From positions 2,411,001 to 2,475,000 of the forward strand of contig NC_013223.1 in NCBI RefSeq assembly GCF_000024325.1: a stretch of 64,000 nt of DNA, read 5' to 3'. This DNA is from Desulfohalobium retbaense DSM 5692. Lineage in GTDB: Bacteria; Desulfobacterota; Desulfovibrionia; Desulfovibrionales; Desulfohalobiaceae. Positions 35,222-43,926 of the stretch are shown in pieces. Position 1 is the first letter of the stretch. Each line of letters starts with the position of its first letter. A program made the position numbers and the translations under genes. The notes below the pieces were generated by a model. It ran no database searches. It saw only the letters and a program-made list of their open reading frames with translations, and was not told the DNA's origin.

Positions 35222-35833
35222 ATGCCCTGCACTATTGATAGCGCTCGAATAGAGGCGACAATCGCTTTCCACGGCCATTGGTGCCCTGGCGTGGCCATCG
35301 GCATCCGGGCGGCGGAGTCCGCCTTGCGCCGGTTTCCCGAAGCCGCGGACACGGATTTGGTCGCTGTGGTCGAAACGGACATGTGTGGTGTGGACGCCAT
35401 CCAATTTTTAACCGGCTGCACCCTGGGCAAAGGCAATCTCATCCACCGTGATTACGGGAAAATGGCCTTCTCCTTTTTCCACCGCCCCAGCACTGACGGG
35501 ATCCGGGTCCTGCTGCGCCGCGACGCCCGGGGAGAAATCGGGCTCAAGCTCGATGCCCTCCAACGGCAAAAGCAAACAACGCCCCTCACGCCCGACCAAC
35601 AGGCCCAGGAATCCCACTTGCGCCAAAAATTGCAAGACCGTTTCATGACGCTCTCCCTAAACGACCTTTTCGAATTCCAATCCCCTCCAAGCCCAATGCC
35701 GCGCGGCCCGCAAATCCAGGAAAGTCTCACCTGCGCTGCCTGCGGTGAGGCCGCCATGGAAAGCCGGACCCGGCGCTGTGGCGGCCAAACCTATTGTATT
35801 CCCTGCTTTGCGGCCGTTGATCAGAAACGCTGA
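35222..35833 (+). CDS. FmdE-domain protein with C-terminal zinc ribbon
   Basis: 203-residue protein. Residues about 10-140 form an FmdE-like domain with HGHWCPGVAIGIRAAESAL near 17-35 and VETDMCGVDAIQ near 50; the His and Cys residues of HGHxCPG are likely metal ligands. The end carries a treble-clef-like CAAC...CIPC ribbon (about 172-198). FmdE was named from molybdenum formylmethanofuran dehydrogenase operons, but stand-alone copies in sulfate reducers often sit with molybdate/tungstate or iron-type transporters. It has GGAGA before the ATG and probably belongs to the importer operon. Confidence 0.82.
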   Translation: MPCTIDSARIEATIAFHGHWCPGVAIGIRAAESALRRFPEAADTDLVAVVETDMCGVDAIQFLTGCTLGKGNLIHRDYGKMAFSFFHRPSTDGIRVLLRRDARGEIGLKLDALQRQKQTTPLTPDQQAQESHLRQKLQDRFMTLSLNDLFEFQSPPSPMPRGPQIQESLTCAACGEAAMESRTRRCGGQTYCIPCFAAVDQKR

Positions 35834-36202
35834 TCTCGAATCCACCCCAAAAAAACACACCACACTCCTCAAACGGCATATGGCTTTCTGGATGCCTTTT
35901 GCCGCCATAGTCCAGCCCGGATTGGCAATCTCGTCTCACCCGCCTTTCTGAGAGCATCCCTCTTCTTCTCACGAAAATCCCCGGGCGCTCTGGGGAACTT
36001 CTTCCTACTGGCACAAGCGACGAGAGTGCGGCGCGCCCTATTTGCATCACACTTCGAGCTGGGCTAAAAACACCGGGCCTGGAACCGTATTTCCGGTCCG
36101 GTAGGCCCCCATTGTCCAACCACGGTACAGCCCTCTGCACAGTGGAGGCCGCCATCCGTCTGTAAACCATTCTGTGCTCTGAACCGCCTAAAGGAACTCG
36201 CT
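35834..36202. other. Gene-free stretch before argD
   Basis: 369 bases. A GGGCCT...AGGCCC hairpin (about 36075-36107) without a T-run is the only structure noted; I see no clear promoter or gene. Confidence 0.5.
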
Positions 36203-37420
36203 ATGAAAACCGCCCTCCAAGCCTTTCAAGACAAGGAGGCCCAGGTGCTGTGCACGACCTATAGCCGCTACCCGATTGCCATCTCGTCCGCCGCAGGCTC
36301 TCGACTGCACACTCCCGACGGGCAGGAATATATCGATCTCTTGGCCGGCATCTCGGTCTGCAACCTCGGCCATTGCCCCCCTGAACTGACCCGGACGCTG
36401 AGCGAACAGGCCGGTCGACTGGTGCATGTCAGTAATCTCTTTTACCAGCACGAGCAGCTCGAGCTGGCCGAAAAATTGACCGCCACCTGCAGCCTGGATA
36501 GGGCCTTTTTCGCCAATTCGGGGGCTGAAGCCAATGAGGCAGCCATCAAGCTCGCTCGCCGGTATATGCAAAAAGTCCGGCACTCACAGGCCCATGAGGT
36601 CATTACCCTGACCGGCTCCTTCCACGGCCGGACGCTGGCCACCTTGACCGCCACCGGCCAAGACAAGATCAAAGAGGGGTTTGCCCCTTTGCCCGAAGGG
36701 TTTCGTAGCGTCCCCCCCAATGACCTCGCCGCCCTGGAGGCAGCGGTCACGGAGCAGACGGCAGGGGTCTTGCTAGAAATCGTTCAGGGCGAAGGCGGAG
36801 TACAACCGCTTCCCGCCGGATATCTCCAAAGCGTTCAGGAACTTTGCCGGCGCAAAAGCATCCTGTTCATGGTCGACGAGGTCCAGACCGGCCTCGGCCG
36901 CACCGGCCGGATGTGGGCCCACCAGCATTTCGACCTCACCCCTGATGTCCTGACCTGTGCCAAAGCCTTGGCCAACGGGCTGCCGATGGGCGCCATGCTC
37001 TGCAGTCAGGAAGCAGCGCGGGCCTTTGATGCTGGCGCCCACGCCACCACCTTTGGAGGAGGCGCTCTTGTCTCGGCCGTAGCCACCAAGGTCCTGGAGA
37101 TCCTCCAGCGCGACAAATTGGTGGAACGCAGCGCCCACGAAGGGGCACGACTGAAAGATCAACTCCTGGAACTCCAAAACGCCCTGCCCGAGCAGATCAA
37201 AGAAGTCCGGGGACTGGGATTGATGCTCGGAATCGAACTCGCTTTCCCCGGCAAGCCCATTTGGGAAGCGCTGCTGGCCAAGGGATATGTCTGCAATCTG
37301 ACCCAGGGCTCGACCTTGCGACTTCTGCCCCCTCTGACCACGGATCGTGCTGATCTGGACGGTTTTGTTCAGACCCTGGAAACACTCCTCACAGAGGGAC
37401 AAGGGACAGATCCGTATTGA
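36203..37420 (+). CDS. argD: Acetylornithine aminotransferase
   Basis: 405-residue PLP enzyme of fold type I that transfers the amino group to N-acetylglutamate semialdehyde in arginine synthesis. It has FFANSGAEANEAAIKLAR near 96, SFHGRTLATLTATGQ near 140, FMVDEVQTGLGRTG near 222 and the PLP lysine in CAKALANGLPMGAML near 251. AAGGA precedes the ATG. Ornithine or succinylornithine transaminase activity is hard to separate by sequence. It is not next to other arginine genes. Confidence 0.92.
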   Translation: MKTALQAFQDKEAQVLCTTYSRYPIAISSAAGSRLHTPDGQEYIDLLAGISVCNLGHCPPELTRTLSEQAGRLVHVSNLFYQHEQLELAEKLTATCSLDRAFFANSGAEANEAAIKLARRYMQKVRHSQAHEVITLTGSFHGRTLATLTATGQDKIKEGFAPLPEGFRSVPPNDLAALEAAVTEQTAGVLLEIVQGEGGVQPLPAGYLQSVQELCRRKSILFMVDEVQTGLGRTGRMWAHQHFDLTPDVLTCAKALANGLPMGAMLCSQEAARAFDAGAHATTFGGGALVSAVATKVLEILQRDKLVERSAHEGARLKDQLLELQNALPEQIKEVRGLGLMLGIELAFPGKPIWEALLAKGYVCNLTQGSTLRLLPPLTTDRADLDGFVQTLETLLTEGQGTDPY

Positions 37421-37608
37421 CAAAAAGCCAAAGTCGCAGCTAGAGGAGGAGGCTTGTATACTCCTGGATTTGTCGTGAAAATCCTGTATGAAAACACCTT
37501 CTGCCTCCGCACCGGCGACAATAGGCGGCGCTGTTATCCGACAAGCGCTTCTGACACACTTGGGTGCGCCTCGAACACTGGACGCGGAGCAAACGCATAG
37601 GAAACACC

Positions 37609-38337
37609 ATGGCCCTGATTGAATTCAAAGACGTACACAAATGGTTTGGCGATTTCCATGTCATCAAGGGAGTCAATGAAACGGTTGAACGCGGTGAGGT
37701 GCTGGTCATTTGCGGCCCCAGCGGCTCCGGCAAATCGACGCTGATCCGCTGTGTCAACCGCCTTGAGGATATTGGCAAGGGCGAGATCATCTTTGAAGGG
37801 CGCGATATTGCCCGGCGCGACGTGGATCTGAACAAACTCCGCTCCGAAATCGGCATCGTTTTCCAGCAATTCAACCTCTATCCCCACCTCTCCGTGCTGA
37901 AAAACGTCACCCTGGCGCCGATCAAAGTCAAAAAACAGCCCGCCCAGGAGGCCGAGAAACTCGGTCTGGAATTATTGGATCGCGTCGGCATCCGCAATCA
38001 GGCCCATAAATATCCCGTCGAACTCTCCGGCGGACAGCAGCAACGGGTGGCCATCGCCCGGGCCCTGGCCATGCGCCCGACGGTCATGCTTTTTGACGAG
38101 CCCACATCCGCGCTCGATCCGGAAATGATTAATGAAGTGCTCAATGTCATGAAAGACCTCGCCCGCGAGGGAATGACCATGCTCTGCGTGACGCACGAAA
38201 TGGGCTTCGCCCGCGAGGTCGCCGACAGGGTCATTTTCATGGACGAAGGCAGTGTCGTTGAAGAGGGCACGCCGGAACACTTCTTTACCAATCCTCAGCA
38301 CGAGCGGACCAAGGCATTCTTACGGGAAATCCTGTAA
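37609..38337 (+). CDS. Polar amino-acid ABC importer ATPase (GlnQ/HisP type)
   Basis: 242-residue ATPase with Walker [11 protein letters not shown] near 34, the family-specific [21 protein letters not shown] near 86, [15 protein letters not shown] near 140, and [13 protein letters not shown] near 163, all as in GlnQ/HisP/PotD-independent amino-acid importers. ATG 37609 follows ATAGGAAAC; earlier in-frame codons lack homology. It heads an ATPase-binding protein-permease-permease operon. Confidence 0.95.
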   Translation: MALIEFKDVHKWFGDFHVIKGVNETVERGEVLVICGPSGSGKSTLIRCVNRLEDIGKGEIIFEGRDIARRDVDLNKLRSEIGIVFQQFNLYPHLSVLKNVTLAPIKVKKQPAQEAEKLGLELLDRVGIRNQAHKYPVELSGGQQQRVAIARALAMRPTVMLFDEPTSALDPEMINEVLNVMKDLAREGMTMLCVTHEMGFAREVADRVIFMDEGSVVEEGTPEHFFTNPQHERTKAFLREIL

Positions 38338-38378
38338 GGACCTTTTTTCTACACCATCTTTTTTAGGAGGTAACCCCC

Positions 38379-39200
38379 ATGCGCAAGATGGTACTTTTGT
38401 TGGTGGCCATGACCGTCACCTGCACGTTGGCTCTGGGAACGGCTTGGGCCGACAAACTGGAAGAAATCAAAGAACGCGGCTACATGGTTGCCGGCGTCAA
38501 AGACGCTGTGGTCCCCTTCGGCTATGTGGACAAGGATACCAACAATATCGTTGGCTTTGATGTCGACATCTGCAAAGAACTCGCTGACAAACTCGGTGTG
38601 GACCTGCGACTCAAGCCCGTGACCTCCAGCACCCGGATCCCCATGTTGGCCCAGGGCTCGGTCGACATCCTGGCTGCAACCATGACCCACAAATTCAGCC
38701 GGGAAGATTCCATCGACTTCTCCACGACCTATTTCATGACCGGCCAGAAACTCCTGGTCAAAAAAGACTCCGACATTTCCTCCACTGCAGACCTGGCCGG
38801 CAAGAAAGTCGGGACCGCCAAGGGATCGACTTCGGAAAAGAACATCAAAGAGGCTCAGCCCGAGAGCCGCGTCCTGTCCTTTGAGGGCTATCCGCAGGCA
38901 TTTCTCGCTCTGCGTCAGGGCAAGGTCAAAGCCGTGACCACGGATGCGACCATTCTGCTTGGATTGAAAAACTCCGCACCGGACCCGGACAAGTACGCCA
39001 TCGTCGGTGAGTACATCTCCGATGAACCCTATGGTCTCGGCGTGCCTGAAAACGAATCCAACTTCCGGGACTTCGTGAACCGTTCCCTGGCTAAAATGTG
39101 GGTCAACGGAGAATACCAGGAAATCTATAGCAAATGGTTCGGTAAAGACACCAACTACCACCTGCCCCTGGATTGGGATATGCAGCCCTGGCCGTTCTAG
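38379..39200 (+). CDS. Polar amino-acid ABC binding protein
   Basis: 273-residue periplasmic binding protein (SBP_bac_3 fold). Signal peptide MRKMVLLLVAMTVTCTLALG with cleavage probably after AWA (residue 24). The mature start DKLEEIKERGYMVAGVKDAVVPFGYVD and GFDVDICKELADKLGV near 60 are classic for glutamine/glutamate/aspartate-type proteins; GKKVGTAKGSTSEKNI is the interlobe segment. A perfect AGGAGG lies before the ATG. Ligand not determined. Confidence 0.94.
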   Translation: MRKMVLLLVAMTVTCTLALGTAWADKLEEIKERGYMVAGVKDAVVPFGYVDKDTNNIVGFDVDICKELADKLGVDLRLKPVTSSTRIPMLAQGSVDILAATMTHKFSREDSIDFSTTYFMTGQKLLVKKDSDISSTADLAGKKVGTAKGSTSEKNIKEAQPESRVLSFEGYPQAFLALRQGKVKAVTTDATILLGLKNSAPDPDKYAIVGEYISDEPYGLGVPENESNFRDFVNRSLAKMWVNGEYQEIYSKWFGKDTNYHLPLDWDMQPWPF

Positions 39201-39258
39201 GCCGCAATCTGTACGCGCAGGCCTTGCCATAGCGTCAGGGCCGCGCAGACACTTTTCC

Positions 39259-39296
39259 ACGCACCGGGCGGTGAGAGCCGCCTGGTGCGTCTTTCA
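39259..39296 (+). terminator. Stem-loop between binding-protein and permease genes
   Basis: A 13-pair hairpin (39259-39271 with 39278-39290, one G-U pair, 6-base loop) starting ACGCACC and ending GGTGCGT, followed by CTTTC. The weak T-run suggests partial termination or mRNA stabilisation, lowering permease output relative to binding protein. Confidence 0.65.
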
Positions 39297-39347
39297 GGCT
39301 GACCTGGTCGCTCACGCCCCAGGCAAACCGGCGTAAAGGATCGCATT

Positions 39348-40049
39348 GTGAACTATCAATTCGACTGGAAACTTGTCGTCTCCGGAGAATACGGAGAATG
39401 GATCATCCAGGGGCTGATCACGACCCTTCAGATCTCCGCGGTGTCCATTGTCCTCTCCCTTGTGGTCGGAACGATCATCGCCGTGTTCCGCCTTTCCAAG
39501 GTCAAGCCCCTGGAATGGTTCAGCTTGGCGTACACAGAATTTTTCCGCAATACACCGCTGCTCATCCAGATCTTTTTCTGGTACTTCGGCTCGAATTCCG
39601 TTTTGCCCCAATTCGTCAACGAGTGGCTGTACGAACAGAACTTTGAATTCGCCGCCGGCGTGATTGCCTTGACCGTGTACACCTCTGCGTTCATTGCCGA
39701 AGAAATTCGCTCCGGTATCTTTTCCATTCCCAAAACGCAGTTGGAATCCGCCCGGGCCAGCGGACTGACCTTTATCCAGTCTATGCGCTTTATCATTTTG
39801 CCCCAGGCGTACCGGATCATTATTCCCCCGCTGATTTCCCAATTTTTGAATCTGACCAAGAACTCCTCTCTGGTCATGACCATCGGCGTTATGGACCTGA
39901 CCTACATGGCCCGGCAAATTGAATCATACACATTTCACGGCTTTGAAGCCTTTACCGTGGCCACGGTGCTCTACATCTGTATTTCACTTGTCATTTCCTT
40001 TGTCGTCACCATGTACAACAAGCACTTCCTGCGCACGATCCAATACTAA
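39348..40049 (+). CDS. Polar amino-acid ABC permease, first subunit
   Basis: 233-residue HisM/GlnP-type permease with about five membrane segments. EFFRNTPLLIQIFFWYFG near 64-81 and the coupling loop SARASGLTFIQSMRFIILPQAYRIIIPPL near 132 are diagnostic. It starts at GTG 39348 with AAGGA upstream. Pairs with the next gene product as a heterodimer. Confidence 0.95.
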   Translation: MNYQFDWKLVVSGEYGEWIIQGLITTLQISAVSIVLSLVVGTIIAVFRLSKVKPLEWFSLAYTEFFRNTPLLIQIFFWYFGSNSVLPQFVNEWLYEQNFEFAAGVIALTVYTSAFIAEEIRSGIFSIPKTQLESARASGLTFIQSMRFIILPQAYRIIIPPLISQFLNLTKNSSLVMTIGVMDLTYMARQIESYTFHGFEAFTVATVLYICISLVISFVVTMYNKHFLRTIQY

Positions 40050-40067
40050 CGTCGAGGAGCCGCCACC

Positions 40068-40772
40068 GTGAACTTGGAAAATTGGCAAATTGTATGGGAA
40101 AACATGGACTACTTCCTCATCGGTCCCTACCCGGACGGACCGTTGGGCGGCCTAGCCATGTCCATTCTTTTGGCGCTCGGCGGTATCTTTGGAGCCTTTT
40201 GGGTCGGGCTTGTCTTTGGCTTAATGCGCTTGTCCAAAAAGGCCATCTTCCGGTTGCCTGCGCTCGTCTATATCGAAATCATTCGCGGCACGCCGCTGTT
40301 GATGGTCATTTTCTGGTTTTATTTCCTCGCCCCGATCGCTTTTGGCAAACCTCTGCCCGAGGCCGCTTCAGCCTTGATCGCCTTTATTGTCTTCACCAGT
40401 GCCTATGTGGCCGAGATCGTGCGCGCTGGGGTGCAAAGCCTGCCCAAAGGGCAGATGGAGGCCGCCCGGGGATCCGGACTCTCCCATGTCCAATCCATGC
40501 AGTACATCATCTTGCCGCAAGCCCTGCGCAATATGATTCCCTCGTTCGTCAATCAGTTTGTCAGTCTGACCAAGGATACGTCCCTGGCCTACATTATTGG
40601 CGTCAACGAATTGACCCGTACAGCGACGCAGGTCAACAACAGGACATTGATCGCGCCAACGGAAATATTCATCACGATCGCCCTGATCTACTTTGTCGTC
40701 TGTTATGTTCTTACGGCCCTGAGCCGCAAACTCGAACGTCAAATGTCCCGGTACCAGGCCCGTGGTTCTTGA
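40068..40772 (+). CDS. Polar amino-acid ABC permease, second subunit
   Basis: 234-residue permease of the same family: EIIRGTPLLMVIFWFYF near 65-81 and AARGSGLSHVQSMQYIILPQALRNMIPSF near 136. GTG start preceded by GAGGAG, 18 bases after the first permease. Its end overlaps the prmA start by 11 bases. Confidence 0.95.
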   Translation: MNLENWQIVWENMDYFLIGPYPDGPLGGLAMSILLALGGIFGAFWVGLVFGLMRLSKKAIFRLPALVYIEIIRGTPLLMVIFWFYFLAPIAFGKPLPEAASALIAFIVFTSAYVAEIVRAGVQSLPKGQMEAARGSGLSHVQSMQYIILPQALRNMIPSFVNQFVSLTKDTSLAYIIGVNELTRTATQVNNRTLIAPTEIFITIALIYFVVCYVLTALSRKLERQMSRYQARGS

Positions 40773-41652
40773 GACGACGCCCCAATCCCCCCTTGTGCGG
40801 ATCACCCTCCAGGCCCCCTTGGGGCAAATGGAGAATATCGCTGCACTGTTGGCTGTCTACGCTCCCTGGGGATGGGAAGAAGGGCCTACGGTCCACGACC
40901 GGGTCCTCTTCACCGTCCATTGCGACACGCCTGAACAGGCCGACCGGCTGGTCCACTCCCTGCGGGACAGTTTGCCGACCCTGGACGCGGATATTGCTGA
41001 AGACGAACGCCAGGACTGGGCACTGTCCTGGCGTAAATTCTTCCAACCCCTGGATATTGCTGAAACATTCCTGGTTCTGCCGAGTTGGGAACGTTCCCAC
41101 CCTGCGCTCGCCGAGCGGATCCCGATCTCCATTGAGCCCAAGATGGCCTTCGGTTCCGGCCACCACGCCACAACAGCCCTCTGCCTGCAGGCGCTGGCCA
41201 AGGACAGGGACTCCCTGCCCCAGTTCGCCCCGTTTCTCGACCTCGGTACGGGCTCGGGGATTCTGGGCATTGCCTGCGCCAAATGTGGCCTGCCCGGCCT
41301 CGGCCTGGACATCGATCCCGTGGCCGTGGCCAACGCACGGGAAAACCTGCTGCTGAACGAAACCCCGGGCCTCAGTGTGGCCGTTGGCAGCCTGAACGCA
41401 CTGCGCAAAGGAACCACCTTTGGCCTGATTATCGCTAATATCCTTGCCAGACCGCTTCAGGACATGGCCGCCGAACTGATCGCTCACCTGCGACCCGGCG
41501 GACGCCTGATTCTCTCCGGGATTCTGGCCACGCAGGCCGAGACTGTTTCCAGATGCTATCAGGAATGCGGCCTGGGACCGCCCACACTCCTCCATCAGGG
41601 GGAATGGGTTGCTTTGTACTGGCCCCAAGTCCCCGGCAAGCCGCAGGGGTAA
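40762..41652 (+). CDS. prmA: Ribosomal protein L11 methyltransferase
   Basis: 296-residue SAM-dependent methyltransferase. After an N-terminal substrate-recognition domain (to about 95) comes MAFGSGHHATTALCLQAL near 127-144, the SAM loop LDLGTGSGILGIACAK near 156-171, and DIDPVAVANARENL, followed by the catalytic-site ANILARPLQDMA. These match PrmA closely. The chosen GTG overlaps the preceding permease gene; a slightly later start is possible. PrmA trimethylates L11; its link to the transporter is probably only transcriptional. Confidence 0.9.
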   Translation: MVLETTPQSPLVRITLQAPLGQMENIAALLAVYAPWGWEEGPTVHDRVLFTVHCDTPEQADRLVHSLRDSLPTLDADIAEDERQDWALSWRKFFQPLDIAETFLVLPSWERSHPALAERIPISIEPKMAFGSGHHATTALCLQALAKDRDSLPQFAPFLDLGTGSGILGIACAKCGLPGLGLDIDPVAVANARENLLLNETPGLSVAVGSLNALRKGTTFGLIIANILARPLQDMAAELIAHLRPGGRLILSGILATQAETVSRCYQECGLGPPTLLHQGEWVALYWPQVPGKPQG

Positions 41653-41754
41653 CTGCACGTCCCGCAGTGAAGGCGCTGCTCTGCGCCGAAACGAACCACC
41701 ACTCCACCGCCATTGCCACCAGAGCACACATCTGGTGACTGCGAACAGAGCGCC

Positions 41755-42411
41755 ATGCAATCACGACAGACCTACCTGCTCAATATGCACGCCGCCATGC
41801 TGGATGCATTGGGACCCAGTCATTGGTGGCCCGGGGAAACCCCGTTTGAAATCGTGCTTGGGGCCATTTTGACCCAAAACACGAATTGGGAAAATGTCCG
41901 CCGTGCACTCAACGCACTCCGGGCCCAAAATCTCCTGTCAGCTCCGGCTCTGGCGGCTCTGGACACGGAAGAACTCGCCGCCTTGATCAGGCCGGCGGGC
42001 TATTATCGGGTCAAAGCCGGACGCATCAAGAACTTTCTCCGTTTCTTCGAACACGAAGCCGGGTTCGATTTTACAGTCCTGCAAGCCTTGCCGACACCGG
42101 AAATTCGGGAAAGACTGCTCGGCGTCAACGGAATCGGTCCGGAAACGGCCGACAGCATTGCCCTGTACGCTTTGGACAAACCGACATTCGTCGTTGATAC
42201 GTACACGGCCCGTATTTTCGGCCGGCACGGTCAAATCCCTGAAGAGATTTCCTACGCCGACCTCCAGGCCTACTTTACTGAGGCCCTGCCCGAGGACACC
42301 GCCCTTTTCAATGAATTCCACGCCCAGATCGTGCGTGTCGGCAAACACTGGTGCAAGAAGAAACAGCCGCAATGCCACAGATGCCCACTGGAACCGTTTC
42401 TTCCCCTCTGA
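41755..42411 (+). CDS. HhH-GPD DNA glycosylase, endonuclease III-related (MagIII-like)
   Basis: 218-residue base-excision glycosylase. It has ILTQNTNWENVRRAL near 39-53, the helix-hairpin-helix LLGVNGIGPETADSIALYAL near 121-140 and the catalytic Asp in FVVDTYTARI near 148. The Lys that gives endonuclease III its lyase activity (GxGxKTA) is replaced by Glu, suggesting a monofunctional glycosylase like MagIII. At the C-terminus only three of the four iron-sulfur cysteines are seen (HWC-x6-C-x2-C), and the protein ends eight residues after the last one. The ATG at 41755 was preferred over one 14 codons earlier. Confidence 0.82.
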   Translation: MQSRQTYLLNMHAAMLDALGPSHWWPGETPFEIVLGAILTQNTNWENVRRALNALRAQNLLSAPALAALDTEELAALIRPAGYYRVKAGRIKNFLRFFEHEAGFDFTVLQALPTPEIRERLLGVNGIGPETADSIALYALDKPTFVVDTYTARIFGRHGQIPEEISYADLQAYFTEALPEDTALFNEFHAQIVRVGKHWCKKKQPQCHRCPLEPFLPL

Positions 42412-42416
42412 GCGCT

Positions 42417-43565
42417 ATGCGAGATACCCTTGTGCTGAACAACCCTCTTTTGCGCTGCGCCTTTTTGGTCCTTGTGGTCCTGCTGGGATATTGGGGAACG
42501 GCTCTGCCCCCAGGACCAGCTTGCGCCCAAAGCCCGGCCCGCAGCCTTGAAAAAGACCTCTCTCAAACCAGAAACAAAGCCCAGAAGCACCGCAAAGCCC
42601 TGCAAAGTCTGACGGCCAAGGAACGTCGCCTGTACACCGATCTGGCCCAAACCGAAAAACGGATCCAGAAACTTCGCGACCGGCTGTCTCAACAACAAAA
42701 GCGCCTGGAAACACTTCGCAAACAGCAGCGTCGCCTGAGCCAGGAGACCAAAGGACTGCAGGCCAGACAACAGGCCCAGGAACAGGCCCTGCAAAAGGTC
42801 CTGCGGGAATTGTGGCCGCTACACCTGGCCCGAAAATACGGTGGGGGAATGCAGACGGATTCCTGGGCCGAAGCCGACCGCCATCTGACGTGGTTGAAAA
42901 CGTATTATGACCAGGCTGAAGTCCACCTCATGCAGTTGCAGCGCCGGGCAAAGGCCATCGCCGCCAAAACCGAGGAACACGAAGCATTGGTCCAAAAGAC
43001 ACAATCCACTGTCGCCGAGTTGACCCAAACCCGCGAACGCCTTGTTGAGGACCGTTTGACATATCTCAACCGCGTACGCTCCATCCGCTCACAACGGCTG
43101 GCCAAAGAGGACCAGCTGGCCGCGATCCAGGAAACCATCGATTCGTTGCAATACAGGCTCAAAAGCCTCAAATCCAAAAATTTCAAAGACCAGAAAGGAT
43201 ATCTCCCCTGGCCAGCACGGGGATCCGTGGTCCAGGAATTCGCCCCCGCCGCCGACCAACCGCACCGCGGGATCGGGCTGAAGGTTTCCTCCTCTACCGT
43301 CAAAGCGGTCAGTTGGGGCAAGGTGGTCCACAACGACCAATTGCGCGGATTCGGCCATGTGGTTATTCTTCTGCACCAGGGAGGATATTACTCCTTGTAT
43401 GCCTTCCTGGCCCAAAGCGATGTGCGAATGGGGCAACAGGTTGAAAAAGGGGAGATTATCGGCAAACCCGGCTACTACCCCCAAGCCGACGCCACCGGAT
43501 TGTATTTCGAATTGCGTTTTGGCCAGAAAGCCATTAATCCTGAGGTATGGCTTGTATCCCGGTGA
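42417..43565 (+). CDS. envC: EnvC-like murein hydrolase activator
   Basis: 382-residue secreted protein: an N-terminal hydrophobic segment (about 10-27) likely serving as signal, a long coiled coil rich in Gln/Arg/Lys/Glu (about 40-255) and a C-terminal LytM/M23 domain (about 265-380). The zinc motifs are degenerate: HRGIGLK lacks the Asp of HxxxD and YFELR replaces the HxH strand, as in EnvC, which activates amidases rather than cutting peptidoglycan itself. It stands upstream of ctpA and a YibQ-type gene, a familiar cluster. Start may lie a few codons either side. Confidence 0.85.
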   Translation: MRDTLVLNNPLLRCAFLVLVVLLGYWGTALPPGPACAQSPARSLEKDLSQTRNKAQKHRKALQSLTAKERRLYTDLAQTEKRIQKLRDRLSQQQKRLETLRKQQRRLSQETKGLQARQQAQEQALQKVLRELWPLHLARKYGGGMQTDSWAEADRHLTWLKTYYDQAEVHLMQLQRRAKAIAAKTEEHEALVQKTQSTVAELTQTRERLVEDRLTYLNRVRSIRSQRLAKEDQLAAIQETIDSLQYRLKSLKSKNFKDQKGYLPWPARGSVVQEFAPAADQPHRGIGLKVSSSTVKAVSWGKVVHNDQLRGFGHVVILLHQGGYYSLYAFLAQSDVRMGQQVEKGEIIGKPGYYPQADATGLYFELRFGQKAINPEVWLVSR

Positions 43566-43926
43566 TTCGGCGCTTGTGAGGGGCTGCGTCATCGGGAATT
43601 CGAAGTCGCCCCCATTCCGGTGGGCGCTTGGTTGCTTTTGGCCCGTTCGTCCCTGGAGCGCACTCCTCAACAGGAGTTCTGCTCCTGTTCCGCCCAAAAG
43701 CCACCAGTTTCCGTCAGCGAAAAGACCGCTTCAGGAAAAAACGCTTTGAGCGCCGCGCCCTCAAACAGTCCTTGCGGGCGTGCGGCCTGATTTTGCGCGG
43801 TCCCCGCATCGGTAAAGCGGGACGCGCTACGCCCTTGGCCGCATTCGCAGACCGCAGGCCAAAGCCTTGCAGGCACGACACCAGGTGAAACGATTCATTT
43901 CAATTTCAATATCTGCGGAGGATATC
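43566..43926. other. Gene-free stretch between envC and ctpA
   Basis: 361 bases. A weak hairpin AAGTCGCCC/GGGCGCTT (43603-43629) followed by TTGCTTTTGG may terminate envC, and AACAGGAG...CTCCTGTT (about 43670-43692) is a second small dyad. No gene or clear ctpA promoter seen. Confidence 0.45.

Noticed and set aside
43628..43888. 86-codon basic frame between envC and ctpA
   Set aside because: No ribosome-binding site, no recognisable family, composition like non-coding DNA.
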